A DNA stretch of 64,000 bases, taken from Liopterus haemorrhoidalis. Lineage: Eukaryota; Arthropoda; Insecta; Coleoptera; Dytiscidae. Positions 34,014 through 45,275 of the stretch are shown here, in pieces (position 1 is the first letter of the stretch; the number at the start of each line of letters is the position of its first letter). The notes beneath the pieces are model-generated. The model was not told where the DNA came from. It searched no databases and worked only from the letters and a program-made list of their open reading frames with translations. The DNA is taken from contig OZ020616.1 of the NCBI GenBank assembly GCA_963971575.1, positions 6,406,924 to 6,470,923 on the forward strand, in the 5' to 3' direction. A program made the position numbers and the translations under genes.

Positions 34014-34021
34014 GTCTAATC

Positions 34022-34855
34022 AATACGAGAATCGAGAGTACTAATAAGCTTTATAACCTAGCGATCTTTTCTCATCACACTATATCAAGTTTCCCGCAAC
34101 TTATATGTTAATTTCTATTTGAATGCAACCTAACTCTATCGTATACCCCGCTACTGTTCACAAACATTAAGCAGCTGATATAGTAGCTATGAATATATAT
34201 TGCAATTTTATTAATGAATATCCAACAAATTAAACATTTATTTTATATGAACCAATAAATCTGTAACTGTTGAAAGCAAAATTAAATTTTAAATTTAACT
34301 TCTCTTTAATGTTAATTCAATACTTTGTCTTTGAAATTAAAATATTTAGAATTATTAGCGTGATATGGTAATGCGTTGGCTGGTATTCAAACCGGATTTT
34401 ATTACTACAGTAGCCCAGTGCATTTACCATTTCACTACAGTTACACAGAGACGCAACTAACAGAAATTGTAGACCTTTTTGTCAATCATTATTCATGTTT
34501 TCAAAACTAAAAATCTTGTTAAAGTACGTCATTTAAAACGTGAAATGTTGAAGTAAAAATTAGTCTGAAAGTTAGAAAATGAATCATGAATACTAGAACA
34601 CGACAATGCACCACCTAACGCTTCTTTTTTGATTTGATAACTTTTGACGTAACTCTTATTTTTACGGTTGCTAAATATGGCTATCCACCACTGTCGATTA
34701 CTAATTGCTTGTTAACAAATGATAATTATTCGTACCAATCTTCTGACCAAACTATTATTAATGCAAATATTTACGTATCTACAAAGGTCATATTGCAAAG
34801 GAAACAGAGCTGCATAAACAGAGATGGATTGGGCACAAGGGAAAATTTGGCATAA
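34022..34855. other. No recognised feature
   Basis: AT-rich with small ORFs only. Confidence 0.35.
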
Positions 34856-34859
34856 TTTC

Positions 34860-35850
34860 CATTATTTGTAAAAACTGTGAATTAAAACCATCACAACTCG
34901 AAAACGGTTACAGAGAGCAACCTCTGGTTAGAATTGGATTATCCGTAGTTTATGTAGTCTAGAAAAAATTAGGGCTTTGATCGTTCAATGTGTTTTGACA
35001 TTAAGACAATATTTTAATGGCATAATTTACATTTCATTTTCTATTGTCTTCTTATTGTGAAATAAAAAATTAAAATAAATCACAACTCAAAAACGGTTAG
35101 AGAAAATGAACTGAGGTGAAAATTTTTGGATTCTTCGTAGTTTTCTTAGTCTAGAAAAAAATTGAGACTTTTAAATTTCTTTGCAGTATTTTAAAATTAT
35201 GACAAATTTTAATATTGCCTCATTTATAGACAATTTCATCTTCGCATGGATATAACATTTTTTTTGAAATTTTAAATTTTTTTCTTAATTTTTTGAATTT
35301 TTTTATAAATCCTAACTAAAAAATGGTTAGGAATAGAGATCAGCGGTTTGAATTTTTTAAATTATCCTACATTGTGTAATCTAAAAAAAAATAATAAACC
35401 AGTTATTAAGTTTTATATGGGTAGTAGTCAAAAACTCTTGAAAATGGTAAAAAAACGAAAAAATCGTAAGGGGTAAGTAGACCTTAAAAAAATCGTGGTT
35501 TTTAAACAAAAAATTTTTGTCTCCAATTTTATTGAAAATTGGTATAAACATGTATTTTTGGTCATAGATTAACAAAATTTTGTTCATTTTTTTTTTTTTT
35601 TTGGTATTATTGTCCAAAAACTGTACCAAATTGTCTCTAACTCAAAAACTAGGAAATCATGAATTTTTTAAATATTTTTTTCATAATCCTCGCCCCAATA
35701 TTAACTTGGCTAAAATCGGAGTTAAAAAATTTATAATATAATTTTATGGGCAAAATTATTTTTATTTTGTTAGAATATTGGTATAGCCAAAATTTTGACA
35801 TAAAAAATAAAAAAAGACAGAAAGACAAAAAGACAAGAAGGCTCAGAGCC
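34860..35850. repeat. Diverged ~190-320-bp repeats, CAGA-like tail
   Basis: ACTCGAAAACGGTTACAGAG (34896), ACTCAAAAACGGTTAGAGA (35085), AACTAAAAAATGGTTAGGA (35313) and CTAACTCAAAAACTAGG (35637) head similar blocks with a 'tagtctagaaaaaa' stretch further on. The region ends in 'agacagaaagacaaaaagac' at 35813, a degenerate version of the CAGA tail in the tRNA-module repeats, so it may be a distant relative. Confidence 0.45.
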
Positions 35851-35915
35851 AATTAAATGTTAGCCTGTACCATATTTAAAACTATCTTTTTAAACTTATA
35901 ATTTCTTCTTATCTA

Positions 35916-36480
35916 ATGGGTGTTTTTTTTAGAGGTATAGAACTTTAAATTGCAATAAAACAACGATGGATTATTCGATTGACATGAATTTTTTTTTATT
36001 CGAAAGATAATCTTGTGGCATTACATTTTAAATATGATTTCTGGCATATGACCGCCACGGCTGGCTCGGATGTAGTCCAATCTGGACGTCCAATTTTCGA
36101 TGACTTTTTCCAACATTTGTGGCCGTATATCGGCAATAACACGGCGAATGTTGTCTTCCAAATGGTCAAGCGTTTGTGGCTTATCCGCATAGACCAATGA
36201 CTTTACATAGCCCCACAGAAAGTAGTCCAGCGGTGTTAAATCACAAGATCTTGGAGGCCAATTCACAGGTCCAAAACGTGAAATTAGGCGGTCACCAAAC
36301 GTGTCTTTCAATAAATCGATTGTGGCACGAGCTGTGTGACATGTTGCGCCGTCTTGTTGGTATGATTTAATGTAATGCCACAAGATTATCTTTCGAATAA
36401 AAAAAAAATCATGTCAATCGAATAATCCATCGTTGTTTTATTGCAATTTAAAGTTCTATACCTCTAAAAAAAACACCCGT
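35916..36480 (-). mobile_element. rosa-type (DD41D) Tc1/mariner element, internally deleted
   Basis: Inverted repeats about 110 bp long at each end (ATGGGTGTTTTTTTTAGAGG on the left, ACGGGTGTTTTTTTTAGAGG as the inverse of the right). They differ at only about two positions until they end near GTGGCATTACATT. TA flanks both sides (35914-35915, 36481-36482). The transposase C-terminal half is on the minus strand, running out of one TIR and ending in the other. The full element would be about twice as long. Confidence 0.92.
36021..36383 (-). pseudogene. DD41D transposase, C-terminal half
   Basis: 120-codon open frame. YQQDGATCHTA holds the second catalytic Asp (residue 11) and CDLTPLDYFLWGY the third (residue 53). 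I count 41 residues between them, which is the DD41D signature of the rosa family. The usual tail follows (YADKPQTLDHLEDNIR, then GGHMPEIIFK). The N-terminal DNA-binding domain and first Asp are deleted, so it is not functional alone. No stop or frameshift in the part that remains. Confidence 0.92.
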
Positions 36481-36499
36481 TATAATCTATATTAACAAA

Positions 36500-36720
36500 A
36501 TTGAAAATATGTGTGTTTTTTTATACGGGTCATATTTGGTTTCTGCACGTTTCAGACGATTACTAGACGATATTCACAAACGTATTCACGTAATTTGGTA
36601 CGATGAAAGAGTAAACCAGGATTCGAACATAAGCTATAATGCATCTCAAAATTTATTTTTCTTGGTAAAACTATTTATTAAAAACTTAAAATATCTCCCT
36701 TATTTTTGGCTTAACACCTG
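36500..36720. mobile_element. tRNA-module repeat, fragment 5
   Basis: TTTGGTTTCTGCACGTTTCA and GACGATTACTAGACGA match copy 4 at 18828. ACCAGGATTCGAAC at 36613 again has an inverted box B. It abuts the right TA of the rosa-type element. Ends not defined. Confidence 0.4.
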
Positions 36721-36900
36721 AAGAAGCCAAGAAATTTCTAGCGAAACTATCTACGTTTCAGGAAAAAAAATACAATATTTCCAAAAAGCTGAATGAATTT
36801 TTATTTACCTAAATTAGAGTTAGAAGGAAAATGATTCAAGTGCAATTTTTTTCAAATTTAAGGTAAGTACATATTTCGAGAGTTAAACATTATTATTGAA

Positions 36901-37046
36901 TGGGATTCCGAAATCTAACGTTAGTTCACGCCGGCGTGACATTTGAAAAGAACCAATTAAAAACGTTTATTTCAAAATATCTGCAAAGTGATTTGTTTTT
37001 TCAAATTTCACACCGGCGTGAACTAACGTAAGTTTTCGGAATCCCA
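36901..37046. mobile_element. Short palindromic MITE
   Basis: TGGGATTCCGAAA at both ends (inverted), continuing through AACGTTAGTTCACGCCGGCG with small gaps. 146 bp. Target duplication not certain. Confidence 0.65.
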
Positions 37047-37955
37047 TTGATTATTAGATAGTAAAATAATTTCAAAAGAATTACACACTCTATCGAACTT
37101 AAAAAAACAAAACTTGAAAAAACAAATATTTCAGTTGTTGGTACAACGATTTAAGTAGGCTTGAATCATTTTACTGGAAGATCCTAAGAACAATACTGAT
37201 GGATACCCTTTAAGATGGAGAGAGAGAAAGATCTGCATATTTTTTGGTTAATCTTCAAATGTATTTATCTAAAAAAAAAATTATATTTACAAATTTATCC
37301 ATTACTTAGTGTCCCATACAGTTTTCAGAAAATACGAAACTGTTGGCAAAATAGATCACCGGAACATCTAAATATATTTCAGTACAACATTTCATTAATA
37401 TTTTTTGTGTTAAGTGGAAGTGTTAAAATTCATTTAAATTTAACTTCCCGCCATAAAATAATTTGTTATAATTACCACAAGATGGCATTCGTTCAGTTTC
37501 TCATTAAATTTTATTTAAAACCAATACTCATTACCAATTATTATTGGCTTCCTTTAATTGGCAGAGGAAACACTGATTGATTTGCGCATGCTCTCCAATT
37601 ACTGAGTAAGAAGCACTCACTTTTTCAGTTTTCTATTAATTACCTCGTGAGAACATGCTCTGAATTTATTTTCCTAAGTGAAATTATTTATTCAATTAAT
37701 GAATTGTTTTATATTATTGCTGGATAACTGAAACTCCTACTACACATCATTAAATGGAACTTATGCGGAATATTGAATTACATATGATAATAAGACATTT
37801 TATAGTCTTACCAACATAACGGTTTCAGTAGTTGTTTTCTATTATTATTTATATTATGTAATTGAAAATGATTTAGTTACTTCCTGATTATTTAAATAAA
37901 TTCCCAGATATTTGTATATATAAATATTTGTTTGACTGTTTGCTCGCAGGACTAA
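37047..37955. other. No recognised feature
   Basis: A 121-codon ORF at 37215-37580 has no recognisable domain; its composition (Ile/Leu/Tyr/Lys-rich) is that of AT-rich noise. Confidence 0.35.
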
Positions 37956-37957
37956 AT

Positions 37958-38188
37958 AATTGAGTCGATGCAAAAGTTCGTCCTGTTTTTAGCGCTAGAT
38001 GGCATTGCAAACCGAAGTGTTATTAACTTCACACGTATTAAGTTTTGAAGTAATTTTGTAGAAAACATTCCAGTTCACCGGAATTTTTTTTTGTTATTTG
38101 GTTGTGTATTTATTTTTTTAATTTTGTGAAGCATTAAAAATGACAGAAAATAAACAGCATTTTCGACATATTATGCTTTTTTATTTGT
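37958..38188 (+). pseudogene. mariner 5' end and first ~15 codons
   Basis: ATTGAGTCGATGCAAAAGTT is a mariner-like 5' end after a TA. An ATG at 38141 opens MTENKQHFRHIMLFYL, the N-terminus of a well-known insect mariner type. The frame stops where LINE sequence begins. The C-terminal part of what is probably the same element is at 39190-39560. Confidence 0.7.
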
Positions 38189-38189
38189 G

Positions 38190-39180
38190 AAAAAATTTAA
38201 AAATTAATATACAGCCAAAAATAAGAAGGTTGATAGGGATGACGATGAAAACAACAAAGACAAGCATAATAACACAAAAAAGACTAACAGAGAAATTCGA
38301 AGTTAAGAGAGGAGTAAGGCAAGGAGACTCACTATCAGCTACTCTATTCAACTTGGTGTTAGAATATATCATGAGGAAAATAAATAAAGGAAACATCAGA
38401 ACAGGAGCAGGACAATTAATAGCTTATGCAGATGATGTTGTACTTATAACAAAAACAAGGGAGATAATGAAGAAGTGGCTAGAGGAGATAAGACGGGAAA
38501 GAGAAAAAATAGGATTAAAAATAAATGAAAGTAAGACAAAAATAATGAGATCTGGAAAAACGTTGGTAAACATAAAAACCAAATAGACAAATTTAAAATC
38601 GAACAAGTAGAAAAATTCAGATATTTAGAAGTCATGCTAGCAAGCAATGAGAAAGAAATATATAAATTAGAGAAAAAATAATGGCAACAAATAAAGCATA
38701 CTATGCAAATAAAGAAATTATGAATAGCAATATATTGCCAGTAGGAACAAAACTAAAAGTATTCAAGACAATGACTCTCAAGAAAGAAGAAGATGAAGAT
38801 TTAAGAATAGTAGAAAGAAAAATATAAGAACAATATTAGGATCAATAAGAACTGGAGGAAATGAATATCGCCCAAGAATGAACCACGAGATAATGAAAAT
38901 AATAGGAGAAGGCATTGTTAAGAAAATAAAGGAACATAGAGTAAAATGTCTAGGACACGTATGGAGAGCAGGAGAAAACTCAACAATACTATCAGTACTG
39001 CAGTGGAATCCACGAAGAACAAGAAGGCGAGGAAGACCGAGATTACGTGGCTGAAAAAAGTAGAAGAAGACATAAAAAGGACCGGAATAAATGAATGGAA
39101 AGAGAAAGTAAGAGATAGAAACCGTTGGAGAAATTAATCAAAGAAAATACGAACTACCTAAGAAGATAAAAAGGGGACGA
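38190..39180 (+). pseudogene. LINE reverse transcriptase, 3' half, inserted in a mariner
   Basis: The ORF 38230-38586 includes VKRGVRQGDSLSATLFNLVL (RT motif B) and AYADDVVLI (catalytic YADD), then frames shift through KFRYLEVML (motif E) and RTILGSIRTGGNEYRPRMNH to VKCLGHVWRAGEN and RRRGRPRLRG, the usual C-terminus of this LINE type (GHV..R, then RGRPR). A stop replaces the conserved Trp after RLRG. The 5' half with endonuclease and motif A is missing. Confidence 0.87.
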
Positions 39181-39189
39181 ATCCACCCC

Positions 39190-39560
39190 AAGAAATTGGA
39201 TTTAGAAAGCTCAATGAGCGGCGAAATCCCACAAGGGATGTTAAGCCACTATGTATATATTTCCGAAAAGGCAAGAATGCTTCGTAGACGCAAAAGGATT
39301 TGTGGTGTGTACGGTGACGGTGCCCTTGAAGATTCCACGTGCCCTAAGTATTTAAGATTTTTTAAAAATTTAACCATTAATTCTGAGAAATACTGTTCAC
39401 AACTAAGTGAATTAAAGCGAGCAATCTACTAGAAGCGTCCTGAATTAGCCAACAGAAAGGACATTGCGTTCCATCAGGACAATGCTAAACCACACGTGTT
39501 TTTGGCCATCCGACAGAAACTTTAACAGGTTAACTGGGATGTCAAGAGGTCACAAAATAC
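39190..39560 (+). pseudogene. mariner transposase C-terminal part
   Basis: LTINSEKYCSQLSELKRAI, then (after a stop) KRPELANRKDIAFHQDNAKP with the second catalytic Asp, then IRQKL. The end with the third Asp is missing. It fits the family of the N-terminus at 38141, so the LINE at 38190 separates two halves of one mariner. Further on, at 39612-39720, a TTGTATTTTGGAAGT.AGGAC motif occurs three times. Confidence 0.75.
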
Positions 39561-39744
39561 GTGGTTTTTCTCAAAATACAATTAATGACCGATGATTTTC
39601 TTGCTTATTACTTGTATTTTGGAAGTAAGGACATTTTCTGTTTAGGTCAGGTCACCACTTTTTATTTTGTATTTTGGAAGTGAGGACCTTTTTTTGCTAG
39701 GCATCACTTGTATTTTGGAAAATAAAGTGCCTTTGGCCAGCAGT

Positions 39745-39960
39745 GTTGGCGAGTAATTTCTCTATTCCTACCCTTTTAAAACAATTTTATCTTCTGAGCC
39801 CTCTCCAAGAAAAATTCTCGGGTGTGCGTCTGGGTTTTTTTATAGGTTGTTCTGGTTAGTTCGTCCTCGTACATTCTCTCAATATGTCTTAACCGTCGTA
39901 GACGTGATTGTTTGGACAGGTTCCTGCATTCTGCTACTAAATAAAACTGTCAATGATTGC
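39745..39960 (-). pseudogene. LINE C-terminal fragment
   Basis: Minus strand: SRLRRLRHIERMYEDELT and then KKTQTHTREFFLERAQ. This resembles the LINE C-terminal region with 'LRW.GHV.RM.EDR', but without the RGRPR motif. Short and uncertain. Confidence 0.45.
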
Positions 39961-39964
39961 TTCA

Positions 39965-41010
39965 GCAAGTTCCAACGTCGTCATTTTAAAATTTACTTTG
40001 TTTAGACGATAGAAGAGGATACAGCATCCCCCTCTGAGTGAAAAATGCTGACGTGCTCAAGGCTATCATAATGACTAGACCTGATAACTTCTGAACGTGT
40101 CATGTTATCAAGACTACCAATGCAGAAATATAAATATACTTCTTGTCTAATATACAACTTGTCTAAATATACTTCTTGTCTACTGTGTGACCAGTGACTT
40201 TAGTATTCCTATATTAATACATAGTACTTAATAGCAAAATAATTTTGTTTCTATCTAGCAAATTGCAGTTCGCAACACAATCTAGTAAAAGGTTTAAATT
40301 CTCAAACTCTTTCATTCGAATACCACCTTTTTTCATGTATAAAAATGTTCAAAATACTAACATCCTTTAGCAACAAGTTGAATCCTGCGATTAATCTAAC
40401 AACATGTTCTGTAGCTACTGTATGTACACAGAGTTAGCGTGTCTGCTAACAAGCCGTACATGCTCTAGCTGCTAGCTGCTAGTTCGCTACAAATTCCTCC
40501 TGACTCGCACATGACTTTTTCTATATAAATAATATATCTCAATAGCTGACTCTTGCATATGTACTGCTTGTAAATAGTTATGTCATTCGTGACAGGGAAA
40601 TGTCACATTATTAAACTGTTGAGAGATATGATTATAGAGTAATCGCAAGGATTTTTCATGTAAAGAAATGATTGATAATATAATTGGACTAGAAATTTTT
40701 ACTGTCAGACTTCTATATTATTATGTACTACATTTTTCTTCATCCTTAACTATCGATTATCTAACATATTTTTATGGGATATAAGTCAAGTAAAGAATTT
40801 CAAATACCGTGTTCGGATATAAGTGGCAAGTTTTTTGTATCAGTTTCAATTTCGGAAGCAAAAAGAAATCGTACAGAGCCAAATATTATCATTACGGTAG
40901 TTAATCAAGGAAGGTAACTTAAATTTTGGTTCAAAACTGAAAATTTCACTGATAGTTTACTATTTTGATGACGTAAATACCATTCAGAGAGCTGTAAAGC
41001 AATCTCTTAC
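39965..41010. other. No recognised feature
   Basis: Nothing that I can identify on either strand. Confidence 0.35.
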
Positions 41011-41012
41011 AG

Positions 41013-41324
41013 CTACACCATTCTAGAAACTCGTCTACGCGTTTCAATACCATTAGGGTCGATGTAAACGACGCTTAGATTCAAAAGGGGACTATTTTGA
41101 ATACAGAAAAGTCTTTTAGAAATAATTTCAATTACTTTTGTTTTATTGCAGCTTTCCCTGTCATATCTTAGCGAACTGTGTATATTTATGCCAGTTTTAG
41201 AACGTTCCAGTTTGATTCTTCCAGTCTTCTGTAGATCGTAGACAAGTAGTTGACCTGGCCCGATAAATGAGCTTTTGACAAATGCACCTCCAAAAAATAA
41301 AGCCCCGACAATTAATAATGTCAT
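41013..41324 (-). CDS. Unrecognised 103-codon ORF with hydrophobic N-terminus
   Basis: The ATG has a favourable context (aaaaATGa). The first 16 residues (MTLLIVGALFFGGAFV) are hydrophobic and could be a signal peptide or membrane anchor. The rest is mixed and polar (RIKLERSKTGINIHSSLRYD, then YIDPNGIETRRRVSRMV). Amino-acid variety is more like a real protein than the AT-rich noise elsewhere. No transposon motif is visible. It could be a small secreted protein, a first exon (a GT follows the last codons), or a fragment of an element I do not know. No function is proposed. Confidence 0.3.
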   Translation of the reverse strand: MTLLIVGALFFGGAFVKSSFIGPGQLLVYDLQKTGRIKLERSKTGINIHSSLRYDRESCNKTKVIEIISKRLFCIQNSPLLNLSVVYIDPNGIETRRRVSRMV

Positions 41325-41329
41325 TTTTG

Positions 41330-42145
41330 TTATAATTTTCCACTAATATTTTCATATGTGTGTTAAGCTACACATATTTACTTTTTTCTGCTGTTGGTCG
41401 CCAATATCCAGCTTGAAATTTGATTTTCTTTTTTAAAATATTCTATTATATTGTAAACTGACACATGATTAATTATGAATTATTGAGCTTCTATAATTAC
41501 TTGATTTTTTTATACATTTGTTGGGGCGTCTTGTCTGGAATCGTTTTTGCCAGAGACGGATTTGTCGAAGTACATTTGGCGGGGGCGCTTTTGACGAAAT
41601 AGCAGTTATGACATAGTGTGCTGCATTGTTTTATCCATGTGTTCTTTAATCTCTCCCTTTTCTGTCTCCCTGTTGGCGTTAGCTTTTCGCCTTTTTTTGT
41701 CGTTTGTTGGAAAATACCAGACTTTTTTGAAGATGTTTTTATTAAATCCGGTCCATGATGTAAGTTGTTCATAAGTTACAGGATCTTTTCATTACTCACT
41801 TTATCCAATATCACTTGGCCGATCGTCTCCAGAAAATCATTTCAGTTGCTGGTAGATTTTTTTTCTTTTTGTAATTTATTTTCCTTCTTTGACACCTTGA
41901 AGCGTGATGCTCAATATTATGGTGTAAAATAGTAAGTGGACCTAAGGCTTTGTTAAATTTCTTAACCAAATTGAGTTTAGTTTTTTTTTTCCTTCTTTTT
42001 CTTTCCTCCCGCGATTTATTCTATAGCCTTTTCCTTTCCCCTTCTTTTATCCACTATTCTTATTGCTAAATACGTGTATTCTTACAAGGCTTGATTTCCA
42101 TCCATCCCCCTCTTTTTAATCATGTTTGTTTCTTCTCCAACACAC
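41330..42145. other. Unrecognised; 91-codon minus ORF at 41497-41772
   Basis: The ORF is Lys/Thr-rich with a CSTLCHNCYF cysteine cluster but matches no family that I know. Pyrimidine-rich runs fill 41980-42120. Confidence 0.25.
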
Positions 42146-42146
42146 A

Positions 42147-42600
42147 TATGAATTGACCAGAAAGTTATTTTTTTTTCTATATTTAACTTTAATAAACAAT
42201 ATATTGCTAATTTTATTCAGTTATCTTTTACCATATTTCAAGCAACTTCATGATTCAGCGCTCAAAAAAGTTCAAAACTATGTTCAGTAAAAAACAGCTC
42301 CAAAAACGATTTGATATCCTCATCGGCAGTGAAAGTTTTACCATTTATGCAGTTCTCAAAGAACTAAACAAATGGTAGTCGCATGAGGCCATGTGTCGCG
42401 AATATGGTGGATATGGTAACATTCCATTCAAGCTGCACAATTTTTGACGAGTAACCCAACTTGTATGGGGTGTAGCGTTGTTATAGTGAAACAAAACACC
42501 TTTATAATTCATCAATTCTGGACACTTCTGTTTGATGGCATCATTTAATTTATCTAGTTGATGACAGCACACATCTGAATTAATGGTTTAGTTCCTTGGA
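42147..42600 (-). pseudogene. mariner transposase C-terminal part, mutated
   Basis: Minus strand INSDVCCHQLDKLNDAIKQK, then PELMNYKGVLFHYNNATPHT, then PYPPYSRHMASCDYHLF. The second catalytic Asp is replaced by Tyr (HYN where HDN is expected) and the SPDLAPSD block is degraded to SRHMASCD, leaving the third Asp. It then loses frame. Same transposase type as the arms of the foldback element at 30130. Confidence 0.8.
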
Positions 42601-42604
42601 AGAA

Positions 42605-43910
42605 ATTATAAAAAAAATCTCCCGACCGAAATTAAATAATAATAATAAGAGCCCAATGCGTTGATGGGTGGCATTTAAGAGGTCCTGTAAGGAAGACGTA
42701 TAAGGAACAAAGAAGGTAAGTTTTCCGTTTCTAGACCGCCAGCCATCGATATGTAATCCACGTGATCAGTGTGACGTTTCGACCCATACTATCATTCTTG
42801 TATGAACAGGAATTTTAAGTATAATACCTCAACCAGCGACCCATAGCGGATGGGAAGAGGTCTGCGAAGAGAGAGAAAGCGAAAGAGAAAGACACGAAAT
42901 GCGAAACTCAATGTGCCCCCAACTTTTACTTTTCTGTTAGTCCAACGCGCATCCAAATTATATGCCACTGCTCGCTGGTAGAGTTATAAATATTTCAGGC
43001 TGAGTCATCCCGGGCGCTGACTACACAATTTGGAAAGATAAAAATCTAAAAAGGCATCTTCTCCATAAAGTTCATATGCTTCAAATATCTCATTACTTTC
43101 TCTGAGCTTCCACATCGCGTTTAATTTTCGGAAGTAATACAGAAAATTTAGTTTTTCCGTTTTGAAAATGACGGCAAGCGAACAATGTGAACTGTTAGCT
43201 AAACAAGCTTGAACTGTCAGCTCTCGAGCACATAATAAATTTGCGATTTAAAATGCAGTTAATTACATTTCAGGACATATATGTCCTTCTATTAGAAAAA
43301 TAAGAATTAATTTTTGGCCAAACTTATCTTATCTTGCTCATATTTATCTGCAATCCTCAATTATTATTATCTTGTGTCTGCATTACTGATTGCTTCAAAA
43401 TACCTAAAAATAATACCCTTGCCTAGATTTTATTACACATATTCCCTTTTTGGTTGACTATAATTATATGGAAATCGTTTCCTATTAAAAATCTTTTGAT
43501 ACTTTTATAACATTATTTAGTCATAGTGACATAAAATGCATCTGATATCAGGTAGTTTCAAGAAATGCCGTCAATAATTGCATTTATGGCGTTGACTGCG
43601 TTAGCTTTACTACCTAATCTACATTTAAACGTATTAAATTTGATGTTGTTTGCTTATAAATTTGACTTTATCATATCGATATGATCTGTATGTTATGATT
43701 ATTAGGTAGATCGAAATGTCAGACTTCTAATTAAAATTGAATAATATATTTTGTTGTTTTTCTACTACATTTTTGGCGGATTTGATTAATACTAAGAAGG
43801 AATAATTTAAAATTTCTGACAGCGAACTATTTTATATTAATGATGCAAAGTGAAAATTATTTAAAGTTTTTGTGAGTATTTTATACGTTGTAATTATATA
43901 ATTGTAATTA
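42605..43910. other. No recognised feature
   Basis: Base composition is less AT-biased at 42640-43050 than around it, but no ORF, TIR or LTR could be recognised. Confidence 0.35.
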
Positions 43911-43914
43911 TAAT

Positions 43915-44000
43915 ATAACGTATAGAGCAGAAGTATGGGGATGGGCGAAAAGAGAAGAGGTGGAAAAAGTACAAATAATATACCAAAAATAAAAGTTGGG
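43915..44000 (+). pseudogene. LINE fragment (AEVWGW motif)
   Basis: TYRAEVWGWAKREEVEKVQ matches the motif YGAEVWGW..REE.E..Q found after the RT core of an insect LINE type also seen at 595-955 and 46300. Only about 25 codons remain. It follows an AATTATAATATAACG palindromic AT stretch. Confidence 0.55.
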
Positions 44001-44004
44001 GTTA

Positions 44005-44715
44005 AACATAAAACCATAGCACAACCATAGCATAAAAACTACAGAACTCTCTTTGTTATGTTTATTAGAAACATGTTCAAAACAGTGACACCCTTTTATC
44101 CCATCTTTATGGATCTGCTATGCATTAAATTATGGAACTATTACAAACTATGCTTTAGTCCTCATTGGTTTGTAATTTTTGTGTGACAAACTATTGGTAT
44201 TATAGCCTCATTTAGTCTGTTTGCTCATTTGCCAATAAAACTAGTCTAGCGGTCATAAATATAAAGTCATATCATTTGCGTTTTACAAGTGGAATTAAAC
44301 CTCTCTGTACAAACACCATGAAGATGAAACTCGGCCGTAACAGTTAAACGGTGTCTATGACCGCAATAGAACTTTTCAATAAACCATTTTATGTATTTAC
44401 AGATTACATTTATCTGTTGCGATGTTTATGGTATGATTTTATTATTCTCGTTGGCCGATAATGCAGTCTTCACATAAAAGTAATATAAACAACCTTTTGG
44501 GCTTCAGATTGTACTTAGCACCAATCTAACTTTTAAGAAATAATTCGGCAGCATGCAACAAATTTGTAAGAACTATATTTTAAAAGGATCAACGTTTCGG
44601 AGTCGTAGGTTTCTCAGTGAAAGTATGCAGCAATCTTGACAATATTTCCAAGTTATAAGGGAAGAACTGAACATCTCTCGTGTGCTAGATAAATAAAAAT
44701 ATACAGATGAAACTG
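44005..44715. other. No recognised feature
   Basis: No ORF or repeat that I can identify. Confidence 0.35.
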
Positions 44716-45275
44716 ATCATTGCATCTTGAAAAAATGCCCACTTGCAGAATTTTCTAGGGGATGCTGCTGTGTAATTTAATTTTGTATCAAAAATTTAAC
44801 CTAAATCTTTGATTTGAGACACTCTAGTTAGTGATGTGTTGTTGATGTAATATTCATTTAAGATAATATTTCTGTTACGGGTAAATGTTATGATATGGCA
44901 TTTATCAAAGTTTAGTTGAAGTTTATTATCTTGACAATAATGGGTGAAGCTAGACAAATCAAACTGAAGGAGAGTAGGGTCTGCTAGGGTTCTGATACTT
45001 CTAAAAATTCTTAAATCGTCAGCAAAAAGTAAAAAACTACTATATTTAAATAATTATTTAACGTCGTTTATAAAAAGCAAAAAGAGCAAAGGCCCCAGAT
45101 GGGATGCCTGCGGAACTCCAGAGGACATTTCGACAAAATCTGAGACAAATCCATTAATTCCGACGGCTTGAGCCCTATCAGTAATATAGGATACCAGCCA
45201 TCTCAATAAATCGCCGTGTATGCCTAGTTTAAACAATTTATGTGGGATACCAGGCAATGATCCGATGATCTTGCT

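Noticed and set aside
37215..37580. 121-codon plus ORF as a gene
   Set aside because: No domain, composition typical of AT-rich noise, no support from context.
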